The notes: generated by a model not told the origin, from the letters alone. A stretch of 64,000 nt of DNA from Mesorhizobium sp. Root552 (GCF_001427285.1 NZ_LMFV01000011.1:1-64000); one strand, 5' to 3'; shown: positions 33,201 through 42,285, counted from the first letter of the stretch. Numbers and translations are program-made.

Positions 33201-33999
33201 CGTTGATCGCGCCAATCGGCAGGCCACCGTCGATTTTACCGGCACCTCGCCGGTGATGAGGAACAATTTCAACGCGCCCGAACCGGTCACGCGCGCCGCG
33301 GTCCTCTACGCCTTTCGCGTCATGGTGGAAGACAACATCCCCATGAACGCCGGGTGTCTCAGGCCAATCAACATCATCGTCCCCGACGGCTGCATGCTGA
33401 AGCCGTCCTATCCGGCAGCGGTGGTGGCCGGCAATGTCGAGACCTCGCAACATGTCACCAATGCGCTTTTCGGCGCCATGGGCGCGCTTGCCAATGCGCA
33501 GGGCACCATGAACAACCTCACCTTCGGCAACGACGCTTACCAATATTACGAAACCATCTGCTCCGGCTCGCCCGCCGGCATTAAGAACGACGGCGCGGGC
33601 TTCGCAGGCACCTCCGGCGTGCACACGCACATGACCAACTCGCGCCTCACCGACCCCGAAGTTCTTGAACTGCGTTTCCCGGTCGTGCTGGAGGATTTCC
33701 ACATCCGCGAGGGCTCCGGCGGCACGGGAAAATGGAGCGCCGGCGACGGAACGCAGCGGACCATTCGCTTCCTCGAAAAGATGGAATGCGCCATCCTGTC
33801 CTCGCACCGCAACCGCCCGCCAGAAGGTCTGGCAGGCGGCGGCGACGGCGAGCAAGGCTCGACCAAAGTGCGGCGCAACGACGGTGCGGTCCAGGTCCTG
33901 AAGGCTTGCGACCAGACTGAGCTCGATCGCGGCGAAGCCGTCATCGTCACCACGCCGACGGCGGGAGGATACGGAAGGCCTAGAGCGTGTCATGGTTAG
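30250..33999 (+). CDS. oplAH: 5-oxoprolinase (fused HyuA/HyuB hydantoinase type)
   Basis: The enzyme opens 5-oxoproline to glutamate with ATP. The product is about 1249 residues and fuses a HyuA-like half (opening [19 protein letters not shown], with [16 protein letters not shown] and [19 protein letters not shown]) to a HyuB-like half (from about [18 protein letters not shown] to the end). I chose MPNAKWD, with GGAG about eight bases upstream. Two oddities stand out. Roughly 37 residues ([11 protein letters not shown]... to ...SERSAA) interrupt the conserved run before [14 protein letters not shown]. The last residues (RPRACHG) are encoded inside a long inverted-repeat arm. The oxoproline substrate is inferred from the family and from the fused form. 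Confidence 0.9.
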   Translation: MPNAKWDFWIDRGGTFTDIIGRDPEGLFHSRKLLSESPEAYSDPAIQGIRDLLGLKSHEPVPSHLIGDLKMGTTVATNALLERKGDRVLLLITKGFRDALRIAYQARPDIFAKEIILPEQLYERVVEVDERVLADGCVERLLDIADVKPAIEQAKSDGIDAVAIVFMHAWKYPDHENAVAKVCRKLGFGQISVSHEVSPLIKLVGRGDTTVVDAYLSPILSRYVRNVAQELGVDNTQTESPAIPAEVRARDGAPSDGSPAPAEASERSERSAASPRLMFMMSSGGLTAADMFQGKDALLSGPAGGVVGMVETAKLAGFGKVIGFDMGGTSTDVAHYDGNYERAFDTEVAGVRVRAPMMRIHTVAAGGGSILHYEAGRFRAGPDSAGANPGPACYRRGGPLTVTDANVMLGKLQPDLFPAIFGANQNERLDASIVREKFEALAAEIGGGRTPEAVAEGFITVAVENMANAIKKISVQRGYDVTEYLLNCFGGAGGQHACLVADALGMEAVLIHPFSGLLSAYGIGLSSIFASRQQALLQPLEDSSLLAIDQLIGSLEQAVVEELAKQGVANSAIAVKPILHIRYDGTDTSLPVGFGHGSIELARTSFETDHKARFGFIYDGKPMVVEAVGVEGSDTSTKGLGELVSDIEDIAATSSQTGRIFIEGDWRDAGIFLRDRLKPGHKILGPALVIEPNQTIVIEPGWEATITARNHVLMRRIEKKRRQEALGTKADPVMLEVFNNLFMSIAEQMGVTLQNTAYSVNIKERLDFSCAVFDGTGALVANAPHMPVHLGSMDRSVETIIRLNAGNVRPGDVFALNAPYNGGTHLPDITVVTPVFDDKEEEILFWTASRGHHADVGGTAPGSMTPLATTVDEEGILFDNFQIVERGRFREAELHALLTDHPYPARNPRQNVADLKAQIAANEKGTAELKKMVAHFGLDVVEAYMGHVQDNAAESVRRVLERLPDSSEYEYPTDTGQVIKVKITVDRANRQATVDFTGTSPVMRNNFNAPEPVTRAAVLYAFRVMVEDNIPMNAGCLRPINIIVPDGCMLKPSYPAAVVAGNVETSQHVTNALFGAMGALANAQGTMNNLTFGNDAYQYYETICSGSPAGIKNDGAGFAGTSGVHTHMTNSRLTDPEVLELRFPVVLEDFHIREGSGGTGKWSAGDGTQRTIRFLEKMECAILSSHRNRPPEGLAGGGDGEQGSTKVRRNDGAVQVLKACDQTELDRGEAVIVTTPTAGGYGRPRACHG
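30958..31074 (+). repeat. In-frame insertion inside 5-oxoprolinase
   Basis: These about 117 bases add a hydrophilic, low-complexity peptide (ending [11 protein letters not shown]) between the conserved ELGVDNT and [12 protein letters not shown]. The segment contains the palindrome CGAGCGCTCG and the 12-mer GAGCGGAGCGAG. That 12-mer also occurs in the REP-like element at 55416-55477. Because the length keeps the frame, the element behaves like an in-frame palindromic insertion. Exact ends are uncertain. Confidence 0.6.
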
Positions 34000-34148
34000 A
34001 TAGAATCATTCTGTTTGTCGTGCGGCGAGGTGATCCACGCGAAGGGTTGCGAAGGTCGATGTGGTTCATCGGCCGAGCAAGCCGACAAAGTGGGCGACCG
34101 CCGCAGGCAAACAGAATGATTCTATCTAACCATGACACGCTCTAGGCC
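33977..34148. repeat. Long inverted repeat (41-bp perfect arms)
   Basis: The arms 33977-34017 and 34108-34148 are perfect reverse complements, beginning GGCCTAGAGCGTGTCATGG on the left. They are separated by 90 bases of unrelated sequence. The left arm supplies the last codons and the TAG stop of the 5-oxoprolinase gene. The right arm ends eight bases before the Pho-box-like site of btaA. There is no transposase. It resembles a non-autonomous MITE or an intergenic mosaic element, and the RNA could fold into a strong hairpin that ends transcription. Confidence 0.9.
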
Positions 34149-34155
34149 AGCCGCC

Positions 34156-34177
34156 CCGTCATCCGACTGTCACGCCG
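34156..34177 (+). promoter_or_regulatory. Pho-box-like PhoB site upstream of btaA
   Basis: CCGTCATCCGA and CTGTCACGCCG form two 11-bp direct repeat units. Each unit matches the PhoB half-site CTGTCAT at six of seven positions, with the required four-base spacing. The site is 43 bases before the btaA ATG. Betaine lipid synthesis through BtaA/BtaB is known to be induced by phosphate starvation through PhoB in Sinorhizobium, so the location makes sense. Confidence 0.65.
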
Positions 34178-34220
34178 CTGCGTTACCCGCTTGCGCACTG
34201 CAACCGGAGAATCGCCTTCC

Positions 34221-35468
34221 ATGTCCGACGTTTCCAACGAACTCGTTTATCGGCGCGGCAAACAGGTTGGAAAAGCGGTCTACCAGAACAGGGCACTCTC
34301 GAAGGCAGGCTTGTCGGAGCGGCTGTTTGCGCTGGCCTTCTCCGGCCTCGTCTATCCGCAGATCTGGGAAGATCCCGAAATCGACATCGAGGCCATGCAG
34401 CTAGGCGAAGGCCATCGCGTCGTCACCATCGCATCGGGCGGCTGCAATCTCCTCGCCTACCTCACCCGCCTGCCCGCCCGCATCGATGCCGTCGATCTCA
34501 ACGCCGCGCATATTGCGCTCAACCGCATGAAGCTGGCCGCCCTTCGCCACTTGCCTTCGCATGCCGATTTCTTCCGCTTCTTCGGCACAACCGACAATCC
34601 ATACAATTCCCTTGCCTATGACCGGTTCGTTGCCCCGCACCTCGATCCGGTGAGCCGGCACTATTGGGAGCGGCGCAGTTGGCGCGGCAAGCGTCGCATC
34701 GAAGTGTTCAATGCCAACTTTTATCGTACCGGTTTGCTTGGCCTGTTCATCGCCGCCGGACACAAGGCTGCGAAGCTGCATGGCATCGACCCGTCCGAGA
34801 TCATGAATGCGAAGTCGCTGCCTGAACAGCGCCGCTTCTTCGACCAGAAGCTGGCCCCGGTTTTCGACCGACCCTGGGTGAAATGGGCGACCTCGCGCAA
34901 ATCCTCCCTGTTCGGTCTCGGTATCCCGCCTGCGCAGTATGACGCGCTCCTCACCTCCGGCGACGGTTCAATGGCCGGCGTGCTCAGGGCGAGGCTGGAA
35001 AAGCTCGCCTGCGACTTTCCGCTGCGGGACAACTACTTCGCGTGGCAGGCTTTCGCGCGCCGCTATCCGGCCGAAAGCGAAGCGGCGCTGCCGCTCTATC
35101 TCGAGCAGCGGAACTACCGCCTGCTGCGCGAAAAAGCCGGCAACATCGCCATCCACCACGCCAACATGATCGACTTCCTCGCCGAAAAGGACGCCGGCTC
35201 CGTGGATCGCTTCGTGCTGCTCGATGCGCAGGACTGGATGACCGACGACCTGCTCAACCGCCTGTGGACGGAAATCACCCGCACCGCATCCGCAGGGGCC
35301 CGCGTCATCTTCCGCACCGCCGCCGAGCCGAGCCTGTTGCCGGGCCGCCTTTCGCCCACTTTGCTAGACCAGTGGGCCTACGAGGAAAAAGCCTCGCTCG
35401 ACTTCTCCAGTCGCGACCGCTCAGCGATTTATGGCGGCTTCCATCTCTACGTGAAGAAACCGGCATGA
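34221..35468 (+). CDS. btaA: Diacylglycerol 3-amino-3-carboxypropyl transferase BtaA
   Basis: BtaA moves the aminocarboxypropyl group of S-adenosylmethionine to diacylglycerol, giving diacylglycerylhomoserine, the first step of betaine lipid (DGTS) synthesis. The 415-residue product shows a SAM-binding region (VVTIASGGCNLLAYL, IDAVDLNAAHIALNRMKLAAL). Other family segments are YPQIWEDPEIDIEAM, FRFFGTTDNPYN and VLLDAQDWMTDDLLNRLW. The start MSDVSNEL has GGAGA eleven bases upstream. Its stop overlaps the btaB start (ATGA). A Pho-box-like site lies upstream. Confidence 0.92.
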   Translation: MSDVSNELVYRRGKQVGKAVYQNRALSKAGLSERLFALAFSGLVYPQIWEDPEIDIEAMQLGEGHRVVTIASGGCNLLAYLTRLPARIDAVDLNAAHIALNRMKLAALRHLPSHADFFRFFGTTDNPYNSLAYDRFVAPHLDPVSRHYWERRSWRGKRRIEVFNANFYRTGLLGLFIAAGHKAAKLHGIDPSEIMNAKSLPEQRRFFDQKLAPVFDRPWVKWATSRKSSLFGLGIPPAQYDALLTSGDGSMAGVLRARLEKLACDFPLRDNYFAWQAFARRYPAESEAALPLYLEQRNYRLLREKAGNIAIHHANMIDFLAEKDAGSVDRFVLLDAQDWMTDDLLNRLWTEITRTASAGARVIFRTAAEPSLLPGRLSPTLLDQWAYEEKASLDFSSRDRSAIYGGFHLYVKKPA

Positions 35469-36145
35469 GTTCCACCTCGACGCGGGCGCAGAACCATGCC
35501 GCCCTCATGGACGGCACCTACCGCTGGCAGCGCCATATCTACGACCTGACCCGCAAATACTACCTGCTCGGCCGCGACCGCCTCATCAATGGGCTGGACG
35601 CACCTGCCGGTGCGGCCATCCTCGAGCTCGGCTGCGGCACGGGCCGCAATCTCGTCATGGCGGCGCAGCGCTATCCGGACGCCCGCCTGTACGGACTGGA
35701 TATCTCGGCCGAAATGCTGGCAACGGCGCAAAAAGCCGTCGATGGCCGGGCACTTTCCAGCCGCATCCGGCTTGCCCAGGGCGATGCGACCCGGTTCGAC
35801 CCTGAAGCCTTGTTCGGCATCGCCCGCTTCGACCGGGTCTTCATCTCCTACTCCCTGTCGATGATCCCCGGCTGGGAAAAGACCGTTTCCGCAGCACTCG
35901 CCGCCCTCAAGCCGGGCGGATCGCTGCACATCGTCGACTTCGGCCAGCAGGAGGGCCTGCCGCGATGGTTCCGCGGCCTGCTTCGCGCATGGCTTGCCAA
36001 GTTCCATGTCACGCCGCGCTACCGGCTGCGCGAGGTGCTGGAATCAGGATCTGCACGCGTAGGCGCAAGCCTTTGTTTCGAAACGCTCTATCGCGGCTAC
36101 GCCGTCCTCGCAGTCGTTACCGCGGCTGGCGCAACGGCAAGATAA
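35465..36145 (+). CDS. btaB: Diacylglycerylhomoserine N-methyltransferase BtaB
   Basis: BtaB adds three methyl groups to diacylglycerylhomoserine to finish the betaine lipid DGTS. The 226-residue class I methyltransferase has motif I LELGCGTGRNLVMAA, acidic loop YGLDISAEML, and motif LKPGGSLHIVDFG. The start is fixed by the ATGA overlap with btaA, although the frame is open much further upstream. Its 3' end overlaps the convergent serine hydrolase gene by 29 bases. Confidence 0.92.
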   Translation: MSSTSTRAQNHAALMDGTYRWQRHIYDLTRKYYLLGRDRLINGLDAPAGAAILELGCGTGRNLVMAAQRYPDARLYGLDISAEMLATAQKAVDGRALSSRIRLAQGDATRFDPEALFGIARFDRVFISYSLSMIPGWEKTVSAALAALKPGGSLHIVDFGQQEGLPRWFRGLLRAWLAKFHVTPRYRLREVLESGSARVGASLCFETLYRGYAVLAVVTAAGATAR

Positions 36146-37508
36146 GCGCCGACACCAGCCTCTGCGGCCGGTAGTTGAGCTTCGACGGCGTCAGCCCCAT
36201 GCGAACCACAACCAGGCGCTCCGAAGGCACGATCGCGACCGACTGGCCGTCATGGCCTTCCAGCCAGTACGTATCGGCCGGCAATCCCCAGCCCTCGCCG
36301 CCGCCTGACACCTCCTCGTCGCCGGGGCCGGAAATCCATAGCTGGCCCTTGGCATAGGTCCCGTTGGACGCCGGCGCCACTTCGCGCATCCAGGTCACGA
36401 ACCCGGCGGGCAGGATTTCCTGTCCGTTCCAGCTCCCGTCCTCCAGCAGGAACTGGCCGAACCGCGCCCAGTCTTGGGCCGTGGCGTAAAGATAGGAGGA
36501 GCCGACAAAGGTGCCGCGCTCGTCCGTCTCCAGCACGGCGCTGCGCATGCCAAGCGGATCGAACAATGCCTTGCGCGGCCAGCCGATCGCCGCCTGTGGG
36601 TCTCTCAGCGCTTCCTGCCACAGCCGCGACAGGATCATCGCCGTGCCGCTCGAATAGGAAAACGCCGCGCCCACCTCGCCGGCCAGGGGCTTGGCTTCGG
36701 CAAACCCTGCCATGTCGGGCTCGAGATAGAGCATGCGCGTGACATCGGTGACGTCGCCATAGTCCTCGTTGAACTCGAGGCCACTCGACATCGCCATCAG
36801 GTCGGACACGCTGATCGCCGCGCGGTCGTCCGCATCCCACGGCTTGGCGAGTTTCCTGCCGTCCACGCCGATCTTGCCGTCCTTGACCAGCGTCCCGAGG
36901 ATCGCGGCGTTGACCGTCTTGGTCATCGACCAGCCGAGAAGCGGTGTCTTCTGGTCGAAACCTTCGCCATAGCGTTCTGCAACGATCCTGCCATCCTTGA
37001 CGACGACAACCGCGCGCATTCCCTCCCCGGTCAGCGCCTTGTCGTCGAGGACCGCAGCCACGTCTGCCGACTGCGACGGCTCTATCCGATCCCCTTCCGG
37101 CCACAGCGCATCGGCAGGCTCGGTAGATGGCAGCGCCGGTCCAGCGAGTTCCCTCGCCTTCATTACGTCACCGTCCGGCACATTGGTGCAACCGAGCCCG
37201 TCACGTACCACGGCAACACTCTTGCCCAGGATGCCGAACAGTCCCGCCGAAACGGTACCGGCCTCCTTGTCGACGGAAACCGACATCAGCTTGAGCAGCG
37301 GATGGCCCGGCGCCTGGACATCGACCGCCAGCACCTCGTCAGCATCGCGGCCAGCGAGGAACACATTGGAGCAGACAATCTTGGCGGAATAGCCTGATCC
37401 CACCCGGATCAGGTCCGGCGGAGCGAAATAGAGCCATGCGAATACGCCGATGATCGCAAGGACGAGCAGCACCACCAGCCATTCGACGATCTTGAACAGA
37501 AACCGCAT
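36117..37508 (-). CDS. Serine hydrolase, class C beta-lactamase fold, membrane anchored
   Basis: The 463-residue protein has an N-terminal membrane anchor (IVEWLVVLLVLAIIGVFAWLYF) and a C-terminal beta-lactamase/transpeptidase-like domain. The SxxK nucleophile motif is SMTK (in LLGWSMTKTVNAA). The YxN position reads YSSG, and the HxG-like motif is EGHDGQSVAIVPS. Such proteins may be esterases, D-peptidases or have unknown substrates; resistance to beta-lactams should not be assumed. The start at MRFLFKIVE is chosen to begin just before the anchor. Confidence 0.85.
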   Translation of the reverse strand: MRFLFKIVEWLVVLLVLAIIGVFAWLYFAPPDLIRVGSGYSAKIVCSNVFLAGRDADEVLAVDVQAPGHPLLKLMSVSVDKEAGTVSAGLFGILGKSVAVVRDGLGCTNVPDGDVMKARELAGPALPSTEPADALWPEGDRIEPSQSADVAAVLDDKALTGEGMRAVVVVKDGRIVAERYGEGFDQKTPLLGWSMTKTVNAAILGTLVKDGKIGVDGRKLAKPWDADDRAAISVSDLMAMSSGLEFNEDYGDVTDVTRMLYLEPDMAGFAEAKPLAGEVGAAFSYSSGTAMILSRLWQEALRDPQAAIGWPRKALFDPLGMRSAVLETDERGTFVGSSYLYATAQDWARFGQFLLEDGSWNGQEILPAGFVTWMREVAPASNGTYAKGQLWISGPGDEEVSGGGEGWGLPADTYWLEGHDGQSVAIVPSERLVVVRMGLTPSKLNYRPQRLVSALILPLRQPR

Positions 37509-37691
37509 TCCAAACCTTTTCAAAACCACCGGCGCTTGCGCAAATCGCCCCAGCACTCTCGAATGCCATCAATCGAATATCAACCATGTTGATAGATGAC
37601 GATGGGGCAACGCGACGATAGAAGCAGGGGGTGGCGGCTGGCAATGCACGCCCTCATCTCGACTTTGGCCTGACGGATTTTGGGGGAACTG

Positions 37692-38483
37692 ATGCGCAAA
37701 CTTGCGCTGCTGGTTGCATTGACGCTGCTGAGTGCCTGCACCACCATCGATGACCTCGCTCCCGTCAGTGGCCCGTCCGCCACCGGCACATCGCATTCGC
37801 CACGGTTTCAGGACAGGGACCCCCACGAGTGGACCGGCCGCGCGCCGTGGCACTATGCAGTCCACGGCACCGACGTTTCCAAATACCAGACTTCCATCGA
37901 TTGGCAGCGGGTGAAAGCGAGCGGCATCTCCTTCGCCTTCATCAAGGCGACGGAAGGCGGCGACCGCGTCGACGACTATTTCCATGAACATTGGCGCGGG
38001 GCCAGAGGCGCGGGAATCCCGCGCGCTGCCTACCATTTCTACTATTTCTGCCGCCCTGCCGCGGAACAGGCGCGCTGGTTCATCGAGAACGTTCCAAATG
38101 ACCGCTCGGCCCTGCCTCCAGTGCTGGATATGGAATGGAACCCGCTATCGCCCACTTGCAAACTGCGGCCGCCGCCCGAAACCGTGCGCAGCGAAATGAG
38201 CACCTTCCTGTCGATCATCGAGAGCCACTACGGCAAGAAGCCGATCATCTACACCTCGATCGATTTCTTCGACGACAACAACCTCTCGACCTTCAGGGGC
38301 TATCCCTACTGGTTGCGCTCGGTCGCCGGACATCCCGGCGAGAAGTATGGCAGCCACCCTTTCACCTTCTGGCAATACACCGGAACAGGCATTGTGCCGG
38401 GCATAAGAGGCGACGCCGATATCAACGTGTTCAACGGTTCGGCGGCCACCTGGGATAAATGGCTGCGGCAGAACACCCGTTGA
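37692..38483 (+). CDS. GH25 muramidase lipoprotein
   Basis: This 263-residue protein has a lipoprotein signal ending in the lipobox LLSAC. A glycoside hydrolase 25 (Chalaropsis-type lysozyme) domain follows, with HGTDVSKYQTSIDW, FIKATEGG, AAYHFYYFC, the catalytic DxE in PPVLDMEW, and FWQYTGTG. It should cut the MurNAc-GlcNAc bond in the periplasm. GGGGGA lies four bases before the chosen ATG. A transglycosylase gene follows on the same strand. Confidence 0.93.
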   Translation: MRKLALLVALTLLSACTTIDDLAPVSGPSATGTSHSPRFQDRDPHEWTGRAPWHYAVHGTDVSKYQTSIDWQRVKASGISFAFIKATEGGDRVDDYFHEHWRGARGAGIPRAAYHFYYFCRPAAEQARWFIENVPNDRSALPPVLDMEWNPLSPTCKLRPPPETVRSEMSTFLSIIESHYGKKPIIYTSIDFFDDNNLSTFRGYPYWLRSVAGHPGEKYGSHPFTFWQYTGTGIVPGIRGDADINVFNGSAATWDKWLRQNTR

Positions 38484-38574
38484 CAGCGCGGAACTAGCCT
38501 GCTTTTCGACAACATTGACGCACAAGTGGCGTCAGGCAAACGCGGCGAAACACGCCTCAGGCCGGAAGGTTGTC

Positions 38575-39750
38575 ATGCGACTGCACTCGATTGTTCTCGC
38601 GGCGCTGCTGTCAGCCGCGGCCGGTTCGGCAATGGCCGAGCAATGCGGCGGCGATTTCGAGACCTGGAAACAGGGCATCGCCTCGGAAGCGAGGGCCGCG
38701 GGCGTCGGCGAAGCCGGCCTGTCGGCATTCGAGGCGGCAGCCATAGATCCCAAGGTCTTGGCCCGCGATCGGGCCCAAGGCGTCTTTTCGCAAACCTTCG
38801 TCCAGTTTTCCGGCCGCATGATTTCCGACTACCGCCTCAAGCAGGGCGCGGCCAACCTAAAGAAATACGCCGATGTCTTTGCCCGCGCTGACCAGCAGTT
38901 CGGCGTCCAGCCGGCAATCATCACCGCCTTCTGGGCGCTCGAAACGGATTTCGGCGCTGTGCAAGGCGACTTCCATACGTTGAGCGCGCTGGTCACGCTG
39001 GCCCATGATTGCCGCAGGCCGCAACTCTTCCGGCCCCAGCTTGTGCCGCTTCTCACCCTCATCGATAGCGGTGTCCTGCCGGCCGATGTAAGCGGGGCAT
39101 GGGCAGGAGAGATCGGCCAGACGCAGATCCTGCCATCCGACTATCTGGCGCGCGGTATCGACGGCGACGGCGACGGCATCGTGGACCTGCGTCGCAGCGC
39201 GCCTGATGTCATCATGACCACCGCCAACAAGGTGCTTTCCCGCGGCTGGAAGAGCGACCAGCCTTGGATCGAGGAAGTCCGGGTTCCCGACGACCTGCCG
39301 TGGGACCAGACCGGCCGCACCAATAAGCTGCCGCTCTCCAAATGGGCCGAGTGGGGCGTCACCCGGCCAGATGGCACGCCTCTTGTGGACAATGGCCTCA
39401 ACGCCGGCCTTGCCCTGCCAATGGGCCGTAAGGGGCCGGCCTTCCTCGCCTACGACAATTTCGACGTCTACCTGCAATGGAACCAGTCCTTCACCTATGC
39501 GCTCACCGCAGCCGTGCTGGCCACGCGCTTCGCCGGCGCTTCGCCTTACGATCCGCGTAATGCGGAGCCCGGCCTTACCGGCGACAGGATGAAGGAGTTG
39601 CAGTCGAAGCTGGAAGCCAAGGGCTACGACGTCGGCACCGTAGATGGCATTTTGGGCACCAACACCCGTGAAGCGGTTCGGCAGGAACAGATGAAGCTCG
39701 GTCTCGCCGTTGACGGCTGGCCAACCGAGGAACTGCTGGCGAAACTGTAG
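38575..39750 (+). CDS. MltB-type lytic murein transglycosylase with peptidoglycan-binding domain
   Basis: The 391-residue product has a signal peptide (IVLAALLSAAAGSAMAEQC), then an SLT_2/MltB domain with the catalytic Glu in ITAFWALETDFGAVQGDFHTL. The family segment GAWAGEIGQTQILPSDYL is present, as is a C-terminal PG_binding_1 domain (MKELQSKLEAKGYDVGTVDGILGTNTREAV). It cleaves glycan strands to 1,6-anhydro products in the periplasm. GGAAGG lies five bases before the ATG. Its 3' end meets an 8-bp tandem repeat. Confidence 0.94.
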   Translation: MRLHSIVLAALLSAAAGSAMAEQCGGDFETWKQGIASEARAAGVGEAGLSAFEAAAIDPKVLARDRAQGVFSQTFVQFSGRMISDYRLKQGAANLKKYADVFARADQQFGVQPAIITAFWALETDFGAVQGDFHTLSALVTLAHDCRRPQLFRPQLVPLLTLIDSGVLPADVSGAWAGEIGQTQILPSDYLARGIDGDGDGIVDLRRSAPDVIMTTANKVLSRGWKSDQPWIEEVRVPDDLPWDQTGRTNKLPLSKWAEWGVTRPDGTPLVDNGLNAGLALPMGRKGPAFLAYDNFDVYLQWNQSFTYALTAAVLATRFAGASPYDPRNAEPGLTGDRMKELQSKLEAKGYDVGTVDGILGTNTREAVRQEQMKLGLAVDGWPTEELLAKL

Positions 39751-39766
39751 GCTTGCGAGGCAGCCA

Positions 39767-39828
39767 CCCTACTGCCCTACTGCCCTACTGCCCTACTGCC
39801 CTACTGCCCTACTGCCATGCTGCCCTAG
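39767..39828. repeat. Tandem repeat, 8-bp unit CCCTACTG
   Basis: Six perfect copies of CCCTACTG run from 39767 to 39814. A degenerate copy (CCATGCTG) and a partial copy follow. The array fills the gap between the convergent transglycosylase and decarboxylase genes and reaches the TAG stop codon of the latter. Such short-unit arrays change copy number easily. Confidence 0.95.
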
Positions 39829-41045
39829 TCCGCCATCGTCTCGAGGCTCGCGAAGCCCTGCGGCGCGTCGCCTTCGTCGAACGGCGTGGTGACTTCGACG
39901 AAAGTGTCCGGATAAAAGCCGTTGAAGCGCGTGCGTAACGACAGCGAATAGGCTCCGATATGGCCTATCTCGATCCAGTCACCGGTATCGACCGTCTCTG
40001 GCAGCCGGAATGGCCGCGACAGGATATCGACGGAATCGCAGGTCGCCCCGCACACCTTGAACGGCACGATGTTCTTCTCCGAGCCATTGCGCGAACGGAT
40101 GGCCGGATCGGGAATGAAGCGGGCCGGCAGCGTGATCTTTCCCGTCCACGAATCCGACAGCGAAGCCCATATGCCGTCATTGATGTAGAGCCGCCTGCCC
40201 TTGCGCAGCAAAACGCGCACAATCAGCGACAGGCAACGCGCCACGATCACCCGTCCCGGCTCGGCCACCAGCGGCATCTGGTCGAACTGGTATTCCTTGA
40301 TGTCCCCCGACAGGCGCGACATGATCTGCCCGAGCGACGGCATCTCGACCTGCTTGCGGTTCGGATCATGGCCGTACTCGGCCGGAAAACCGCCGCCGAC
40401 ATCGAGCCCCGCGAGATCGAAGCTCAGCCGGTTGCGCACCCAGTCCGCCGAGGCCAGCGCACGCTCATAGGTATCCGGGTCTTCGATCTGGCTGCCGACA
40501 TGGAAGCACAGGCCCACCTTATAGCCCGTCTTGGCGAGGCGTTCGGCCAGTTCAACAGCATAGGCGGGGCCCGCGCCGAATTTCTTCGACAATTCATAGG
40601 CGGCATGGCCCTTGGTCTGCACCCGCACAAAAACCGTGATCGCGCCGGGGTCGATATCGAGCGCTCGCACCACGCGCGTCAGCTTGGTGATTTCATCCTC
40701 ATGATCGACCGAGATGACACGGATGCCGTACTTTTCCAGCGCCAGCTTGATGTCGGCCTGTGCCTTTACGGGATGCATGTAGAGCATCTCCGCATCGTCA
40801 GACACCGCCCGCACCGCTGCAAACTCACCCGGCGACGCAACGTCGAAGGCAGTCACGCCGGCTTCCACCAGCGCCTTCAGGACGATGGGTTCGCCGTTGG
40901 TCTTCACCGCATAGGCTGTCTTGCCCGGAAACATTCCCATGAACTGCACGGCATCGTCCTTCAGCACCTGGGGCCGGAAGCAATAAACCGGTTCGTCCGG
41001 GCGCAAAGCCAGCGCTGCGGCGCGCGCATTGTCGAATCGCTGCAT
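39825..41045 (-). CDS. Ornithine/lysine-type PLP decarboxylase
   Basis: This is a fold-III (alanine-racemase fold) PLP decarboxylase of about 406 residues, which makes putrescine or a related diamine. The Schiff-base lysine is near residue 48 in TAYAVKTNGEP. The phosphate-binding glycine-rich motif is LDVGGGFPAEY, and the catalytic-cysteine motif is CGATCDSVD. Ornithine is the likely substrate, but lysine or arginine-derived substrates cannot be excluded from sequence. The ATG giving MQRFDNAR is chosen. Its stop codon lies in the last part of the tandem repeat. Confidence 0.88.
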   Translation of the reverse strand: MQRFDNARAAALALRPDEPVYCFRPQVLKDDAVQFMGMFPGKTAYAVKTNGEPIVLKALVEAGVTAFDVASPGEFAAVRAVSDDAEMLYMHPVKAQADIKLALEKYGIRVISVDHEDEITKLTRVVRALDIDPGAITVFVRVQTKGHAAYELSKKFGAGPAYAVELAERLAKTGYKVGLCFHVGSQIEDPDTYERALASADWVRNRLSFDLAGLDVGGGFPAEYGHDPNRKQVEMPSLGQIMSRLSGDIKEYQFDQMPLVAEPGRVIVARCLSLIVRVLLRKGRRLYINDGIWASLSDSWTGKITLPARFIPDPAIRSRNGSEKNIVPFKVCGATCDSVDILSRPFRLPETVDTGDWIEIGHIGAYSLSLRTRFNGFYPDTFVEVTTPFDEGDAPQGFASLETMAD

Positions 41046-41246
41046 CAAGCGAATCCCTGTTTCGGCGCGCAAAACTAATCCCGCCCGGGGAAGAATGAAA
41101 ACCCCTCCATGCCTCGCTCATGCATCCGGGCGGAGTTAAATCTCGCAGGGCAAGTTGAAGGTTGCCTGTTTCGGGTGGCTACGCGCCATAAAGTGCCTCA
41201 GGAAGCTGGAACCGACATCTTCGGCGCATTTTTCAGGAATACCCCA

Positions 41247-42164
41247 ATGACAACGATGACCGAGACGGCACAGCGCGAGCCAATGGCGCTGAAGGATTGG
41301 GCGCAATTGCTTGTTCTCGGCGCGATATGGGGCGGCTCCTTCTTCTTTGCCCGCATTGCCGTCGCGGAAATTCACCCGTTCGTTCTGGTGTTTTTCCGCG
41401 TCTCCATCGCCGCGCTCGTCCTCCACCTCTATCTCGCCCTTCGCGGTCCGTCGTTCCGCATCGCCTTCACACATACCGGCCTGTTCTTCGCGCTGGCCTT
41501 GACCAACAACGTCATCCCCTTCTCCCTGATCTTTGCCGGCCAGACCGAACTCGGCGCCGGGCTGGCGGCGATATTGAACGCCACGACGCCATTCTGGACG
41601 CTCATCATCGCCAACTTTTTGACCGATGACGAAAAGCTGTCGCCCGGCAAGATCGCCGGCATCGCTCTCGGCATCGGAGGAACGGTGGTCATGATCGGCC
41701 CCGGCCTCTCATCCGGCCTCAGCGGCCCGGTCTGGGCCAAGTTCGCCCTGATCGGGGCAACGATCTCCTACGCGGTGGCGCTGATGATTGCCCGGCGGTT
41801 CAAGGGTGTGCCTTCTCCGGTTGTCGCAACCGGTCAGTTCACCGCATCCACGATCATGATGATTCCGGTCGTCCTCGTGGTTCACGGACCATCGGGCCTG
41901 TTCTCGGCAAGTCCACCCGTCTGGGCCGCAGTGTTGGCGTTGGCGATCCTGTCAACGGCCTTCGCCTACATCCTCTACTTCAACCTCGTCGCGTCGGCTG
42001 GCGCGACCAATGCCTCGCTGGTCACGCTGGTCGTGCCGGTCAGCGCAATTCTCCTCGGCGTTGCCTTCCTCGGCGAGCATCTGGAGGCATTCGAAATCGT
42101 CGGCATGACCATCATCGCCCTCGGCCTTGTGACCATCGACGGTCGCCTCTTTCACAAAAAATGA
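41247..42164 (+). CDS. EamA/DMT-family transporter
   Basis: The 305-residue inner-membrane protein has about ten membrane segments arranged as two EamA repeats (GAIWGGSFFFARIAVAEIHPFVLVFFR; VPVSAILLGVAFLGEHLEAFEIVG). The drug/metabolite transporter family commonly exports amino acids and metabolites; the substrate here is unknown. The start MTTMTETAQ is preceded by AGGAA at a good distance, while the frame is open 46 codons further upstream. Confidence 0.9.
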   Translation: MTTMTETAQREPMALKDWAQLLVLGAIWGGSFFFARIAVAEIHPFVLVFFRVSIAALVLHLYLALRGPSFRIAFTHTGLFFALALTNNVIPFSLIFAGQTELGAGLAAILNATTPFWTLIIANFLTDDEKLSPGKIAGIALGIGGTVVMIGPGLSSGLSGPVWAKFALIGATISYAVALMIARRFKGVPSPVVATGQFTASTIMMIPVVLVVHGPSGLFSASPPVWAAVLALAILSTAFAYILYFNLVASAGATNASLVTLVVPVSAILLGVAFLGEHLEAFEIVGMTIIALGLVTIDGRLFHKK

Positions 42165-42285
42165 CACGATCGCGCCACAATTTATTCACAGTCGGGCCGA
42201 TGCCGTTTGCCAAGGAATTTCAACGCCTAACGCCAAAAGTAGGTCGAAAATTCCACATTTGCGTCGCAATGCAGCACATTTTCCG

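Noticed and set aside
32212-33993. 593-codon minus-strand frame inside 5-oxoprolinase
   Set aside because: It is antisense to a strongly conserved enzyme and has a low-complexity product.
36117-37508. Beta-lactam resistance gene
   Set aside because: The fold is shared by many esterases and peptidases, and the YxN motif is altered, so resistance is not supported.
39767-39828. Possible CRISPR-like array
   Set aside because: The units are 8 bp with no spacers, so it is a simple tandem repeat.
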